Assembly (NCBI GenBank): GCA_016222805.1
Contig: JACRQG010000012.1
Coordinates: 62,001-126,000 of the forward strand
DNA from: Verrucomicrobiota bacterium
GTDB lineage: Bacteria; Verrucomicrobiota; Verrucomicrobiia; Opitutales; Opitutaceae
DNA: 64,000 nt
Direction: 5' to 3'
Under the pieces are notes generated by a model. That model was not told where the DNA came from and did not search any database. It was given only the letters and a program-made list of their open reading frames with translations. Positions within the stretch are counted from its first letter, which is position 1, and every line of letters starts with the position of its first letter. A program made the translations under genes and the position numbers. Of this stretch, positions 36,989-44,650 are shown one piece after another.

Positions 36989-37806
36989 GGCTGCACCTCC
37001 AGTGACTGGCCCTCCCGGAGCGTGGCCGGAGGATCGAGCACCACCCGATCGCCGTCGGCGAGTCCGGAGGAAATCTCGAGGCGGTCGCCGCGGCGTGCGC
37101 CGGACTTCACGAGGCGGAGCACGGCGCGATTCTGATCGCCGACGACAAACACCCGTTCCATCTGGCCGAGCGGCGAGACAGCGGCGGCCGGCACCAGGAC
37201 CACCCGCAGGGACGGACCGGACACTTGGACCCGGGCGAACTGGCCGGAGCGAACCGAGGTGCCGGCGGGGACGGCGAGCTTGGCCAGGACGCTGCGGGCA
37301 TTGGGATCGGCGGCCGGGGAGAGCTCGGCCACGGTCGCGGCGAACGCGCGACTGGTGGCGGGGATCTCGACCTGCAGGGAGGCGCCGGGCGAAAGCGGGG
37401 CCGCGAAGGAGTCAGGCACCGGGACCTCGATCTGAAAAGCATCCCCGCCCTCCAGCTCCAGCAGGGGCTGGCCGGGCGCGGCAAGGTCACCGGCCTGGGA
37501 GTGTTTGCGGGCGATCACCCCGGCAAACGGCGCGCGGAGTGTCGCGTAGCCCAGCATGACCTCGGCTTCGCGGACCTGGGCCTCGGTGAGGGCCACCCGG
37601 TCCTCGAGGCCGCGCACAAGATCGGCGGTGCTGGCGCCCTTGCCGAGCAGGTCGCGTTCGCGGGCGAGGTCGCGACGCGCGACGTTGAGCTGCGACTGCG
37701 CCTGCGCGACGCGGGCGGAGATTTCCCCGGCGGAGATCTTCACCAGCAGGTCGCCGGCGCGGACGATCTGACCGAGCACGACTGGCATTTCCTCGATCGT
37801 CCCCAT
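36985..37806 (-). CDS. RND periplasmic adaptor, lipoprotein-type, without a clear start
   Basis: From ATG 37806 it encodes 273 residues: a lipoyl half ([20 protein letters not shown]), an alpha-hairpin with [40 protein letters not shown] and beta-barrel domains. The same frame stays open and homologous-looking upstream to about 38010: TIAATATLTGTV, VRAGTIRAE and a lipobox LALVAGC (Cys codon 37966-37968) after a short basic hydrophobic segment. This upstream part has no ATG or GTG, because it joins directly to the TolC gene at 38000-38010. The start codon appears lost. The 37806 start would give a protein without signal peptide. Confidence 0.72.
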   Translation of the reverse strand: MGTIEEMPVVLGQIVRAGDLLVKISAGEISARVAQAQSQLNVARRDLARERDLLGKGASTADLVRGLEDRVALTEAQVREAEVMLGYATLRAPFAGVIARKHSQAGDLAAPGQPLLELEGGDAFQIEVPVPDSFAAPLSPGASLQVEIPATSRAFAATVAELSPAADPNARSVLAKLAVPAGTSVRSGQFARVQVSGPSLRVVLVPAAAVSPLGQMERVFVVGDQNRAVLRLVKSGARRGDRLEISSGLADGDRVVLDPPATLREGQSLEVQP

Positions 37807-39173
37807 GACCTTTGTCGCCAGCTGGGCGCGCTGGACGGGGCGGACGGTGCCGGTGAGGGTTGCGGTGGCGGCGATGGTTTCGGCGCGGATGGTGCCGGCG
37901 CGGACCTTGGCCGGGGGAAGGGAGGCCGCCGGATCGGCAGCCGTTCCGGCGGAGTGCGGGCGACCGCAGCCGGCGACGAGGGCGAGGGCGGGAAGGCCTC
38001 CTTTTCGAAGCGCGCGCGGCTGAGGGCGGCGCTTTCGGCGGCTTGGTCGACGGCGCGGGAGGAAACGGCGAGGCGTTCGGTGGCATCCGCGTGGGCAAGG
38101 CGCGCCTGTTCGACTTCGAGGCCGATGCCGAGCGACGTCTTGCGGAGGGATTCCTTCAACTCGGTGACCGCCGCGGTCGCCTGGCGGACCTTCCCGGCGG
38201 TCTGGCCGCCGTCGAACACGTTGAGATCCACGGACAACCCGGCGAGCCAGCCGTCGCCGGAGCGGCTAGTCTTCCAGCCGTGGTCATACTGGTAGGAGGC
38301 GAAGGCGTTGACCGTGGGCCGGTGGGCGCCGCGGGCGGCCTCGACCAGGGCTTCGGCGGCCCGGAGACGGGCCTGGAGGCCGTGCAGTTCCGGGCGGGCG
38401 GAAAAGTCAGCCTCGGTGGGAACGGTAAGGCGGGCGAGTGCGGGGTCATCGTCCACGAGTTCCACGGCGGCCACGGTTGGTTCGAGGCCGAGCACGAAGT
38501 GGAAGGCGCGGGCGGCGAGGTGGGCTCCGTGGCGGGTGGAGGAGAGCTGTTCGCGGGTCTGGGCGAGTTGCACCTCCAGGCTGAGCAGGTCGGCCTTGAG
38601 CAACTGCCCGGCATCATAGCGGGCGCGGGCGACGGCGACGGCGGCCTCGTAGGCGCGGACCCCGCCCTCCAGCGCGGTGACGGCCTCGCGGACCTTGCGC
38701 AGATTCAGCGCGGCGCGCACGACCTCGGCGGCGAGCCGATGATGGGCGGTCCGCAGGTCGAGGTCGGCGGCCTCCGCGCCGGCGCGGGCGGCGGAGCGGC
38801 CGGCGGAGGAGCGACCGCCGGCATACAAATTGTAGGCGACGGTGCCCGTGGCATTGAGGTTGTCGACGTGCCCGGGGCGGTTGAAGTCCAGGCCGAAGTC
38901 AAAGGCGCGCTGGTTGAGGATGGCACCGAAGGCCGCCATCGAGTTGTTCGTATTGGTGTACCGGCCGGACAGCGTCACCTGCGGGCGCCACGCGGACTGG
39001 GCCTGGTCGACCAGCGCCCGGGCGCCCTCGAGGCGGGCGCGGGCGACGCGGGCGTCGGGGCTGCGTTCCAGGGCGGTGGCAACGGCGCGATCGAGCGTCC
39101 AGGTCTCGGCGGGAAGCGCGGAAGGCAGGAGGCAGGTGGCGAGGAGGAGCAGGCGACGGGGCGAAGGCATCAT
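37740..39173 (-). CDS. TolC-family outer-membrane efflux protein with replaced C-terminus
   Basis: The first ~390 residues are a TolC protein: signal peptide (PRRLLLLATCLLPSALPAE), WTLDRAVATALERSPDARVA, the internal repeat, LGLEPTVAAVELVDDD and up to ALSRARFEK. At about 38000 the frame leaves TolC homology and reads ~88 Pro/Ser/Arg-rich residues that are the adaptor gene in the wrong frame, ending at 37740. A TolC should continue for about 50 more residues, so the C-terminal helices are missing. Start is ATG 39173 (or 39170). A deletion between TolC and adaptor is the simplest explanation; assembly error is possible. Function is doubtful. Confidence 0.72.
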   Translation of the reverse strand: MMPSPRRLLLLATCLLPSALPAETWTLDRAVATALERSPDARVARARLEGARALVDQAQSAWRPQVTLSGRYTNTNNSMAAFGAILNQRAFDFGLDFNRPGHVDNLNATGTVAYNLYAGGRSSAGRSAARAGAEAADLDLRTAHHRLAAEVVRAALNLRKVREAVTALEGGVRAYEAAVAVARARYDAGQLLKADLLSLEVQLAQTREQLSSTRHGAHLAARAFHFVLGLEPTVAAVELVDDDPALARLTVPTEADFSARPELHGLQARLRAAEALVEAARGAHRPTVNAFASYQYDHGWKTSRSGDGWLAGLSVDLNVFDGGQTAGKVRQATAAVTELKESLRKTSLGIGLEVEQARLAHADATERLAVSSRAVDQAAESAALSRARFEKEAFPPSPSSPAAVARTPPERLPIRRPPFPRPRSAPAPSAPKPSPPPQPSPAPSAPSSAPSWRQRSWGRSRKCQSCSVRSSAPATCW

Positions 39174-39220
39174 GACGAAGTTCGAATCGGGCGAGGTCAC
39201 CGGGGAGGGCACGCGGTGCT

Positions 39221-39403
39221 TCAGGCGGAACGGGACGAGAAGGCGGCCAGGAGGCCGAGGGTGCCGCCATAGAGAGCACCACGCCACCAGGTGGAGGTGA
39301 GAGGGCAGGTGCCGGAGGTGCATTGGCCGAAGGTGCCGAGCAGGGCCCCGAGGAGGGCGCCGCCCAGCACAGTAAGGGCGAAACGAAGCAGCGGGGAGTG
39401 CAT
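39221..39403 (-). CDS. Small membrane protein, DUF6132-like
   Basis: This 60-residue protein has two predicted helices, LLRFALTVLGGALLGALLG and WRGALYGGTLGLLAAF, joined by TFGQCTSGTCPLTSTWW with two cysteines. Such CxxxxC-type (QCTSGTC) small proteins recur beside rhodanese and YgaP-type genes. The ATG 39403 is the first start. It lies 20 bp behind the DUF2892 gene and is probably co-transcribed with it. Confidence 0.75.
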   Translation of the reverse strand: MHSPLLRFALTVLGGALLGALLGTFGQCTSGTCPLTSTWWRGALYGGTLGLLAAFSSRSA

Positions 39404-39423
39404 AGTGGGAAATCGGTCGTGAA

Positions 39424-39654
39424 TCAAACCCCGGGTTTGCGGCCGCCCCAGTGGATGACGTCGCGGTCGTCGACCCAGCCGAGCTTGCGCAGGAGCAGGG
39501 AGGGCGGGCAGAAGCCGGTGAAGACCGACTGGATGAGATTGAGGCCGACGAAGGCGGGGAGCAGCAGCCACCAGGGGCTGACGAAGTGGGTGAGGGCGAC
39601 GCCGAGCAGCGTGACGGTGCCGGCGAGGAGGCGGACGAGGTCGTTGGTGGTCAT
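39424..39654 (-). CDS. DUF2892 (YgaP transmembrane-type) protein
   Basis: This 76-residue protein has hydrophobic LLAGTVTLLGVALTHFV and WWLLLPAFVGLNLIQSV, followed by FTGFCPPSLLLRKLGWVDD, the usual DUF2892 end. In YgaP of E. coli this domain is fused to a rhodanese. The start is ATG 39654, because the alternative at 39687 overlaps the operator region. It is the first minus-strand gene of the divergent pair with arsR. Confidence 0.82.
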   Translation of the reverse strand: MTTNDLVRLLAGTVTLLGVALTHFVSPWWLLLPAFVGLNLIQSVFTGFCPPSLLLRKLGWVDDRDVIHWGGRKPGV

Positions 39655-39669
39655 GGGAGGGATTTGTGG

Positions 39670-39700
39670 TTGACTAAACATGCGCATATACTCATATACT
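39670..39700 (+). promoter_or_regulatory. arsR promoter with overlapping operator
   Basis: A -35 TTGACT (39670-39675) and -10 TATACT (39695-39700) are 19 bp apart. Between them lies TGCGCATATACTCATATA (39681-39698), matching 15/18 positions of 33613-33630. It lies between the DUF2892 start (39654, minus strand) and the arsR start (39708), so it may control both directions. The predicted transcription start is near 39707. Confidence 0.7.
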
Positions 39701-39707
39701 TGAAACT

Positions 39708-40070
39708 ATGTCAAGCGCCTGTTTGCTGTCCCGCATGGCCAAGAAGCTTCCCTTGTCCGACGATGCCCTGGAGATGGTGGCACGACGCTTCGCCGTGCTG
39801 GCGGAGCCGATGCGGCTGCGGCTGATCCAGAACCTGTTCGAGGGGGAGAAGAACGTGAACGCGCTGGTGGAGGCGACGGGTGGCACGCAGGCGAACATTT
39901 CGCGGCACCTCCAGACCCTGACGCAGGCCAGCGTGCTGGCCCGGCGGAAAGAGGGCCTGCAGGTCTTCTATTCGATCGCGGATCCGTCGATCTACCGGTT
40001 GTGCGAGCTGGTGTGCGGCTCCCTCGAGAAACAGGCGGTGCGACAGGCGGAGGCGTTCGGGACGGACTGA
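39708..40070 (+). CDS. ArsR/SmtB-family transcriptional regulator
   Basis: This 120-residue winged-helix repressor has FAVLAEPMRLRLIQNLFEGE, helix-turn-helix NALVEATGGTQANISRHLQT and VLARRKEGLQVFYSIADPS. Cysteines occur in the last helix (YRLCELVCGSL), where some family members bind metals or sense thiols. The start is ambiguous: ATG 39708 would be nearly leaderless given the predicted transcription start; ATG 39735 (MAKKLPL) has a 27-base leader. Operators at 39681 and 33613 suggest it represses both the efflux genes and the FadL operon. The inducer is unknown. Confidence 0.9.
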   Translation: MSSACLLSRMAKKLPLSDDALEMVARRFAVLAEPMRLRLIQNLFEGEKNVNALVEATGGTQANISRHLQTLTQASVLARRKEGLQVFYSIADPSIYRLCELVCGSLEKQAVRQAEAFGTD

Positions 40071-40127
40071 GCGCGGCGGGTCCGCGGGACGGCCACGGCC
40101 GGGCGATGACCTCGGCGCCGAGTTGGC

Positions 40128-40730
40128 TCAGCGCCAGGATGTGCTCGCGGGCGGAAGATCGGTGGGCGAGTTGAGGTTCGCCAGGATACCGGCGTCGGCC
40201 GCCGGCACCTCCAACGGGAGAATGGCGCCGGCCTCCGCCGCGGCTTGGAGCAAGGGCTGCAAGGCCCGACTTCCTTCCTGGCGATAACATCGGGCACGGG
40301 GGAGCAGCCCCCGCGGATACACCGCCGCCAGCGGTTCCCAGCGGCCCTGGCAGCGGGGGACGACGCCGACGCCGGGCGACGCACCTCCCAGCAGGCGGCC
40401 GAGAAACGCCGGCGTCATGGCGGGCATGTCCACGGCGAGGACCAGCACAAGGGGAGTCGTGGCCGCGGCCAGCACCGCGATCAGCCCCCCGAGGGGTCCC
40501 TCGTCCGGCACGTCGTCGAAGACGACGCGTGCCTCCGCCACCGCGTAATCGGTTTCGGGACGACCAGAAATCAGCAGTTCCGCCGGGCCAAGGGCGCGCA
40601 GCGTCGCCACCTGGTGGTCAATCAGGCGTCGCGGGGGAAAGGGCAGGAAGGCCTTGTCCCGCCCCATCCGCGTTGACCGTCCGCCTGCGAGCACGGCCGC
40701 GGTCCACGGCGGCTGCGGCCCGGGGTTCAC
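40128..40730 (-). CDS. mobA: MobA-like molybdenum cofactor guanylyltransferase
   Basis: This 200-residue enzyme opens with WTAAVLAGGRSTRMGRDKAF, the NTP-binding signature of MobA, then DEGPLGGLIAVLA and VLAVDMPAMTPAFL with the catalytic Asp. It adds GMP to molybdopterin to make the bis-MGD form used by the PsrA-like enzyme at 53035. The start is GTG 40730, which overlaps the MOSC stop (GTGA). The gene sits in an ArsR-MOSC-mobA operon. Confidence 0.9.
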   Translation of the reverse strand: MNPGPQPPWTAAVLAGGRSTRMGRDKAFLPFPPRRLIDHQVATLRALGPAELLISGRPETDYAVAEARVVFDDVPDEGPLGGLIAVLAAATTPLVLVLAVDMPAMTPAFLGRLLGGASPGVGVVPRCQGRWEPLAAVYPRGLLPRARCYRQEGSRALQPLLQAAAEAGAILPLEVPAADAGILANLNSPTDLPPASTSWR

Positions 40731-41251
40731 GGCGGCAGCGGCGACGTGGGAGGTGGCGTCGCGCGCGTCAGCCAGCCATCGGTGAGGATGCGGGCGCGGA
40801 GGCCGCCCCGGCCGCGCAACCAGGCGTTGGCGCCGGGACCGATGGCGCCGTCCATCCAGTAGCAGGGCCGGCATTCCTCGGTACCGAGGAACCGCACCCC
40901 TTGGACCTGGAATTCCATCCCCACGAGGGCGCCGAGATCGACGCCGGAGACGAGGACGTTGCGACGGGCCGCCTCGGGGCGGGCCTCGGGCAGGCCGAGT
41001 TCGCGACGCAGGGCTTCCAGGACCTCGCGGGAGAAGAAAGTGATCTGGCCCTTGTAGTCGGGCGCGTGGTCGAAGAAGCGATCCCCCCGGATGCCGCGGC
41101 CGGCGACGCATTCGAGGCGGTCCACCTCCACCGTTGGTTGCGTGCCGGCGGGGCCGCCGTGGTGGCCGAAGAAATTGTGGCCGGGTGACAGGAAGAGACG
41201 CTCGACCACGAGCGGTGGCGGTCCGGGAAGGTCGGAGGCCGGCGAGCTCAT
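40727..41251 (-). CDS. MOSC domain protein
   Basis: This 174-residue protein has FLSPGHNFFGHHG, GRGIRGDRFFDH and LVSGVDLGALVGMEFQVQGV. FLGTEECRPCYWM holds the conserved cysteines. MOSC domains carry sulfur or bind the molybdenum cofactor; stand-alone ones are poorly understood. It is coupled by ATGA overlap to the ArsR-rhodanese gene and by GTGA overlap to mobA, which suggests a role in cofactor sulfur chemistry for the molybdoenzyme. Confidence 0.88.
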   Translation of the reverse strand: MSSPASDLPGPPPLVVERLFLSPGHNFFGHHGGPAGTQPTVEVDRLECVAGRGIRGDRFFDHAPDYKGQITFFSREVLEALRRELGLPEARPEAARRNVLVSGVDLGALVGMEFQVQGVRFLGTEECRPCYWMDGAIGPGANAWLRGRGGLRARILTDGWLTRATPPPTSPLPP

Positions 41252-41946
41252 GCCGGGCGGGACTGCACCAGGGGCTGGTGGCCGGGCGATCGACTGTGCG
41301 GCAGGCCGGCTGCGGCCCAGTCCTTCACCCCTTCGTTTAGGCGCAGGGCGCGAATCGAGCGGGCGGCGAGCTGCTGCTGCGCGTTGTCACCCAGCAGGCA
41401 ATAGGGCCCGCGGCAGTACAGCACGACCAGTTTGTCCTGTGGCAGTTCGCCTACGCGCTCGATCAGCTCCCCGAGAGGAATGGAAATCGCGCCGGGTAGG
41501 TGATCGGCATCGTATTCCTCCCGCGGTCGCACGTCGACCAGCACCACGGAGCCCTTCTGGAGAAGGTCGGCCAGCGCTTCGCGGCTGATGGTGCCGCCGC
41601 GCTGGCTGCGCTGGGCGGCGAGGCCGGCGTAAAGCTGCTGGAGTTCGGCCAGACGCGTGGCGCTGTAGTCACGATACTGCAGCCAGAAGGTCTTCACCGA
41701 CTCGTCGGCAATCCCGTAGGCGACATGGCGACCCAGCCGGCGGGTGGCGACCAGGTTCGCCTTCTTCAGCAGTTGCAGGTGATGGGAGACGTTGGCGACG
41801 GGTTGCTGCATGACCTCGGCCAGATCCTCCACCGTGCGATCACACTGGCAGAGGAGATGAAGGAGGCGGAGGCGATGGGGGCTGGCGAGGACGTGTCCCA
41901 GGGTCGCGATCAGGTCGAAGGGAGCCTGGGGATCGTCGGTCTTCAT
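41248..41946 (-). CDS. ArsR-type regulator fused to a rhodanese domain
   Basis: This 232-residue protein has an ArsR winged helix at residues 1-100 (ASPHRLRLLHLLCQCDRTVE, QPVANVSHHLQLLKKANLV) and a rhodanese domain at 115-215. In the latter, VVLVDVRPREEYDADH and the active loop VVLYCRGPYCLLGDN hold two cysteines. Fusion of a DNA-binding repressor to a sulfurtransferase suggests sulfane-sulfur sensing. Its gene starts an operon with MOSC and mobA. A TCAAACG site is about 40 bp upstream (41986-41992). Confidence 0.9.
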   Translation of the reverse strand: MKTDDPQAPFDLIATLGHVLASPHRLRLLHLLCQCDRTVEDLAEVMQQPVANVSHHLQLLKKANLVATRRLGRHVAYGIADESVKTFWLQYRDYSATRLAELQQLYAGLAAQRSQRGGTISREALADLLQKGSVVLVDVRPREEYDADHLPGAISIPLGELIERVGELPQDKLVVLYCRGPYCLLGDNAQQQLAARSIRALRLNEGVKDWAAAGLPHSRSPGHQPLVQSRPA

Positions 41947-41985
41947 GCAGGTGGCGGAGGATCAGCGGAGAATTCGGAGGCGACG

Positions 41986-42000
41986 TCAAACGCTCGTTCG
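41986..42000. promoter_or_regulatory. Possible operator, TCAAACG motif upstream of ArsR-rhodanese
   Basis: TCAAACGCTCGTTCG is a partial inverted repeat (TCAAACG / CGTTcG). The same heptamer occurs in the porin promoter (43949-43955, minus strand) and before the molybdoenzyme (53063-53069). It could be the binding site of the ArsR-rhodanese protein for self-control. Confidence 0.35.
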
Positions 42001-42080
42001 GACCGGCGGCGGCCGGCGCAGACAAAGCAAAGGGCGCGGGGCGTCCGTTGGCGGAGCCGCCGCGCCCGGGAGCTGGCATG

Positions 42081-42099
42081 GGTGGCGCGGCGCGCCACC
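42081..42099 (-). terminator. Hairpin after the ExtJ-like gene
   Basis: GGTGGCGC, loop GGC and GCGCCACC form a perfect 8-bp stem 8 bases after the stop codon at 42107 on the minus strand. No T-tract follows, so it may stabilise the 3' end or work as a weak terminator before the ArsR-rhodanese gene. Confidence 0.45.
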
Positions 42100-42106
42100 G
42101 GTGGAC

Positions 42107-42445
42107 TCAGCAGCCCGCGGTGGGCTTGCCCTTGCTGAGCTTGTACGATTCGCCTGCCTTCATGTCCTTGGCCATGGCGGACTGCATCGTGACGACCTTG
42201 CCATCGATGGCGGTGACCTTGGCGCCGCGGAGCACGAGCGTGCCCTTCTCCGACACGGCCCGGACGTAGGCGCCCTTCTTGAGCCAGGAGGCAAGGTCGC
42301 CACTGATCTCGACCTTGACGGTGCTGCCGGTGACCGCAGTCACCTTGGCGGTGGAGATTTCCTCTCCCTTGGCCGCGTCGGCGGCGGGGAGCGGGGCGAG
42401 CGCGAGGAGGGCGGCGGCGAGGAGGGCGAACAGTTTTTTGATCAT
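42107..42445 (-). CDS. Small exported protein, ExtJ-like (tentative)
   Basis: This 112-residue protein has a signal peptide (MIKKLFALLAAALLALAPLP) and a small beta-rich mature domain with two repeated TAVTGSTVKV / TAIDGKVVTM segments, ending KGKPTAGC. It lies 39 bp behind the porin gene, as ExtJ follows ExtI in Geobacter selenite/tellurite loci; the resemblance is recalled, not computed. The terminal cysteine is notable. It could be a periplasmic plug or partner of the porin. Confidence 0.65.
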   Translation of the reverse strand: MIKKLFALLAAALLALAPLPAADAAKGEEISTAKVTAVTGSTVKVEISGDLASWLKKGAYVRAVSEKGTLVLRGAKVTAIDGKVVTMQSAMAKDMKAGESYKLSKGKPTAGC

Positions 42446-42484
42446 GGTGATGTTGGTTGGAGGGAGGTGGAGAGGAGGGGGAGA

Positions 42485-43807
42485 TCAGAAGGCGACCTGG
42501 AACATGGTGCGCAGGGAGGTATTGGCGGTGTTGGTACCGACCGAGGAGGTGACGGTGCCGTTGGCGAAGGCGGTCGGCTTGGCGAACTTGTTGCGCTGGT
42601 ACTCGACGGTGAGGCGGACGTTGTTGTTGCCGGTGATGTACCAGTTGAAACCCACGGCGCGCTGCTTGATGTTCTGCTCGGTCACGCCGGAGATTTGGGC
42701 AAAGTCCCAGTCCTCGTGGTAGGCGTAGGGCTGCAGCTTGCCACGCTTGCCGATCGTGATCGGGAGGATGTAGCCGCCGCGCACGTACCAGCCTTCCTTC
42801 TGTCCGTTGAGGCCGCCGATGTTGGCCAGCCGGTCGCCGGGGTTGAAGTTGGTCCGGTAGGCGTCGTCGAAGTGGTTCTTGAGGTAGGCGGAAGTGAGGG
42901 TGTAGGTGCCGGTGGAGGTCGGGTATTCGAACAGGACGTCGGCGGTGAAGGCGGTGTAGTCGACGGTTTCCTTGTTCAGCACGACGCCGGCGGAGCTGAC
43001 GTTGCGGTACACGGCGGAGGGTTCGTAGATGCCGCCGATGCCGAAGGTGAGGACCTTGAGTTCGCCGAGGTAGGAGCCTTCGTAGCCGGAGGCGGCCTCC
43101 TTATCGAGGAACGAGTAGTGCACGCGGCCGACGTACATGAAGTTCTCATTCGGGGTCGGGCTGGAGGTCACGGAGGCCAGGGTGAAGGGGTGGGTCATGC
43201 GGGTGACGCCCTCCCGTCCCTGGAAGACCGAGGCCTGATAGACCACCCGGCCGTCGGCGAGGCGACCCCAGGACGTGACTCCGATGTCGCGGCTGGTCTT
43301 GGCGGGAACGGTGCCGTACGCGGAGAAGATGAACGCGGAACGGTCGATGCCGAGCGGATCGAAGCAGCCATCGAGGTTGCCGCGGGTCAGCGGGATCTTG
43401 GTGAGGCCGATCTTGAAGTTCAGCCAGTCGGTGTAGTTGGCGATGAAGTAGCCGTCGTGGAGGCGGATGTCGCCGTCGTTCGAGTCCGTGTCCTGGGCGG
43501 AAACGCCATATCCGGTCGAGCCGGTCTTGGTGGAACTCGTGATGCTGGTGGTGTTGATTTGAAAGCCGTAGGTCTCGTCCATCATGCCGGTGAGGGTGAG
43601 GCGGAAACGGGCAAAGCGGAGGTCGGTGCGGTTGCCCTCAAACGCGGTGCCGGAGCCGTAGTCGGTGTTTTCGGCCAGGAGTTGGCCCCGGAGTTTCACC
43701 TCGAGGCTGATCATGTTGCCTTCGATGATATTGGCGGAGGACGGCAGGGGCGCCGACAGGATGGCGAAGCCGGCGAGTGCGGCGAGTTGGGTGCGAAGCG
43801 GTTTCAT
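42485..43807 (-). CDS. Outer-membrane porin, ExtI-like (tentative)
   Basis: This 440-residue beta-barrel has a signal peptide (LAALAGFAILSAPLPSSA), a first strand LEVKLRGQLLAENTD and long alternating strands throughout. It ends TSLRTMFQVAF, with the C-terminal Phe of outer-membrane proteins. Segments FKIGLTKIPLTRGNL and YVRGGYILPI resemble phosphate-selective or oxyanion porins. In ext loci such a porin is paired with cytochromes for selenite/tellurite reduction; here the multiheme cytochrome is encoded next door at 44651. It has a candidate operator 140 bp upstream. Confidence 0.8.
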   Translation of the reverse strand: MKPLRTQLAALAGFAILSAPLPSSANIIEGNMISLEVKLRGQLLAENTDYGSGTAFEGNRTDLRFARFRLTLTGMMDETYGFQINTTSITSSTKTGSTGYGVSAQDTDSNDGDIRLHDGYFIANYTDWLNFKIGLTKIPLTRGNLDGCFDPLGIDRSAFIFSAYGTVPAKTSRDIGVTSWGRLADGRVVYQASVFQGREGVTRMTHPFTLASVTSSPTPNENFMYVGRVHYSFLDKEAASGYEGSYLGELKVLTFGIGGIYEPSAVYRNVSSAGVVLNKETVDYTAFTADVLFEYPTSTGTYTLTSAYLKNHFDDAYRTNFNPGDRLANIGGLNGQKEGWYVRGGYILPITIGKRGKLQPYAYHEDWDFAQISGVTEQNIKQRAVGFNWYITGNNNVRLTVEYQRNKFAKPTAFANGTVTSSVGTNTANTSLRTMFQVAF

Positions 43808-44650
43808 GGATGTTCTGGCGGTAGTTTGCGCCCCAGGGGTGGTGTCTCGGAGGCCTGGCGCGAGAGGAGGCGACGGGCCCGAGGTGAAGGCGGCTTGTCG
43901 ACGGGCGGCATCGGCAGGACGGACGTTCACCGACACAAAAACAACTATCGTTTGAATGTAAGACAATGTGAATCCAGGACGCCTTCTCATCTATCATACT
44001 TATAGGGTTTGTGGGAAAGTCAGGCTTATGAATCGCAAGCAGAAAACAAGAGAATCTGATTAGATGTGTGTGTTAAGAGTAGTCTTAAGTAGATTGTTAC
44101 TAATTTTATATGGATAACATGCTAATCCCGGGTTTGTCGGACCAATCTCTAGATGCGGGCTCCACTTCCTGCCGCGGTGGTGTGCGCGACCTTCCTCCGC
44201 GTATGGGGCGGGTTCATTCCGGAATGCCGTTTTTCGGGACGAATTCTCCTATTAAACAAACAATCAAGCGAAACTTGAAATAAGCCCATTCCGGAATCAT
44301 CACCAAGGGCGCAGTGAACAGCTTGATCGGGCGAATCGCGTGGTGCCGAACCGCCCTCGGTTGCGGCCCATGGACCAATCTGGATTCACTCCCGCAGATT
44401 TCTCCTCACCCCAGGGGGGCCCTCCTCCCTCGTGGCTCCTCGCCCACTGTCGGGCGCCGCCGCAGCGCCGAACCGCGGCCACTCCTCGCCCGCGTGCCGT
44501 TGCGGGCGCGGCGACGCGACACGGCCTCTGCGCGGCCGCAGTCTTCCCTGTGCTGGGCGATGGCCCTCCGGTTTTCCCGAGGCTTCGCCGCCCGGGATGA
44601 TGGGGCTCCTCCGTGCTCCCCGACGAAATGGACACATCTCCCGGGTGCGC
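43808..44650. other. 843-bp intergenic region with AT-rich island and repeats
   Basis: No convincing gene is present; short ORFs here are GC-rich shadows. It holds a markedly AT-rich stretch (about 43930-44300), unusual in this genome. Notable items: TCAAACG/ACATTCAAA site at 43949-43960; a possible -10 TATGAT for the porin at 43993-43998 (minus strand); a hairpin TTAAGA-GTAG-TCTTAA at 44073-44088; and two copies of CATTCCGGAAT around 44215 and 44287. The multiheme cytochrome ends at 44651, so the region separates it from the porin. Confidence 0.55.
43945..43960 (-). promoter_or_regulatory. Candidate operator upstream of the porin gene
   Basis: Read on the minus strand: TACATTCAAACGATAG. The core ACATTCAAA recurs at 53074-53083 (with TTTGAATGTA on the plus strand) and 53253-53261, and TCAAACG at 41986 and 53063. 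It lies about 140 bp before ATG 43807, close to a possible -10 at 43993-43998. Confidence 0.45.

Noticed and set aside
33653-37135. Very long plus-strand ORF (1160 codons)
   Set aside because: It lies antisense to the RND permease, adaptor and has Arg/Gly/Glu/His-biased composition typical of shadow ORFs in GC-rich DNA.
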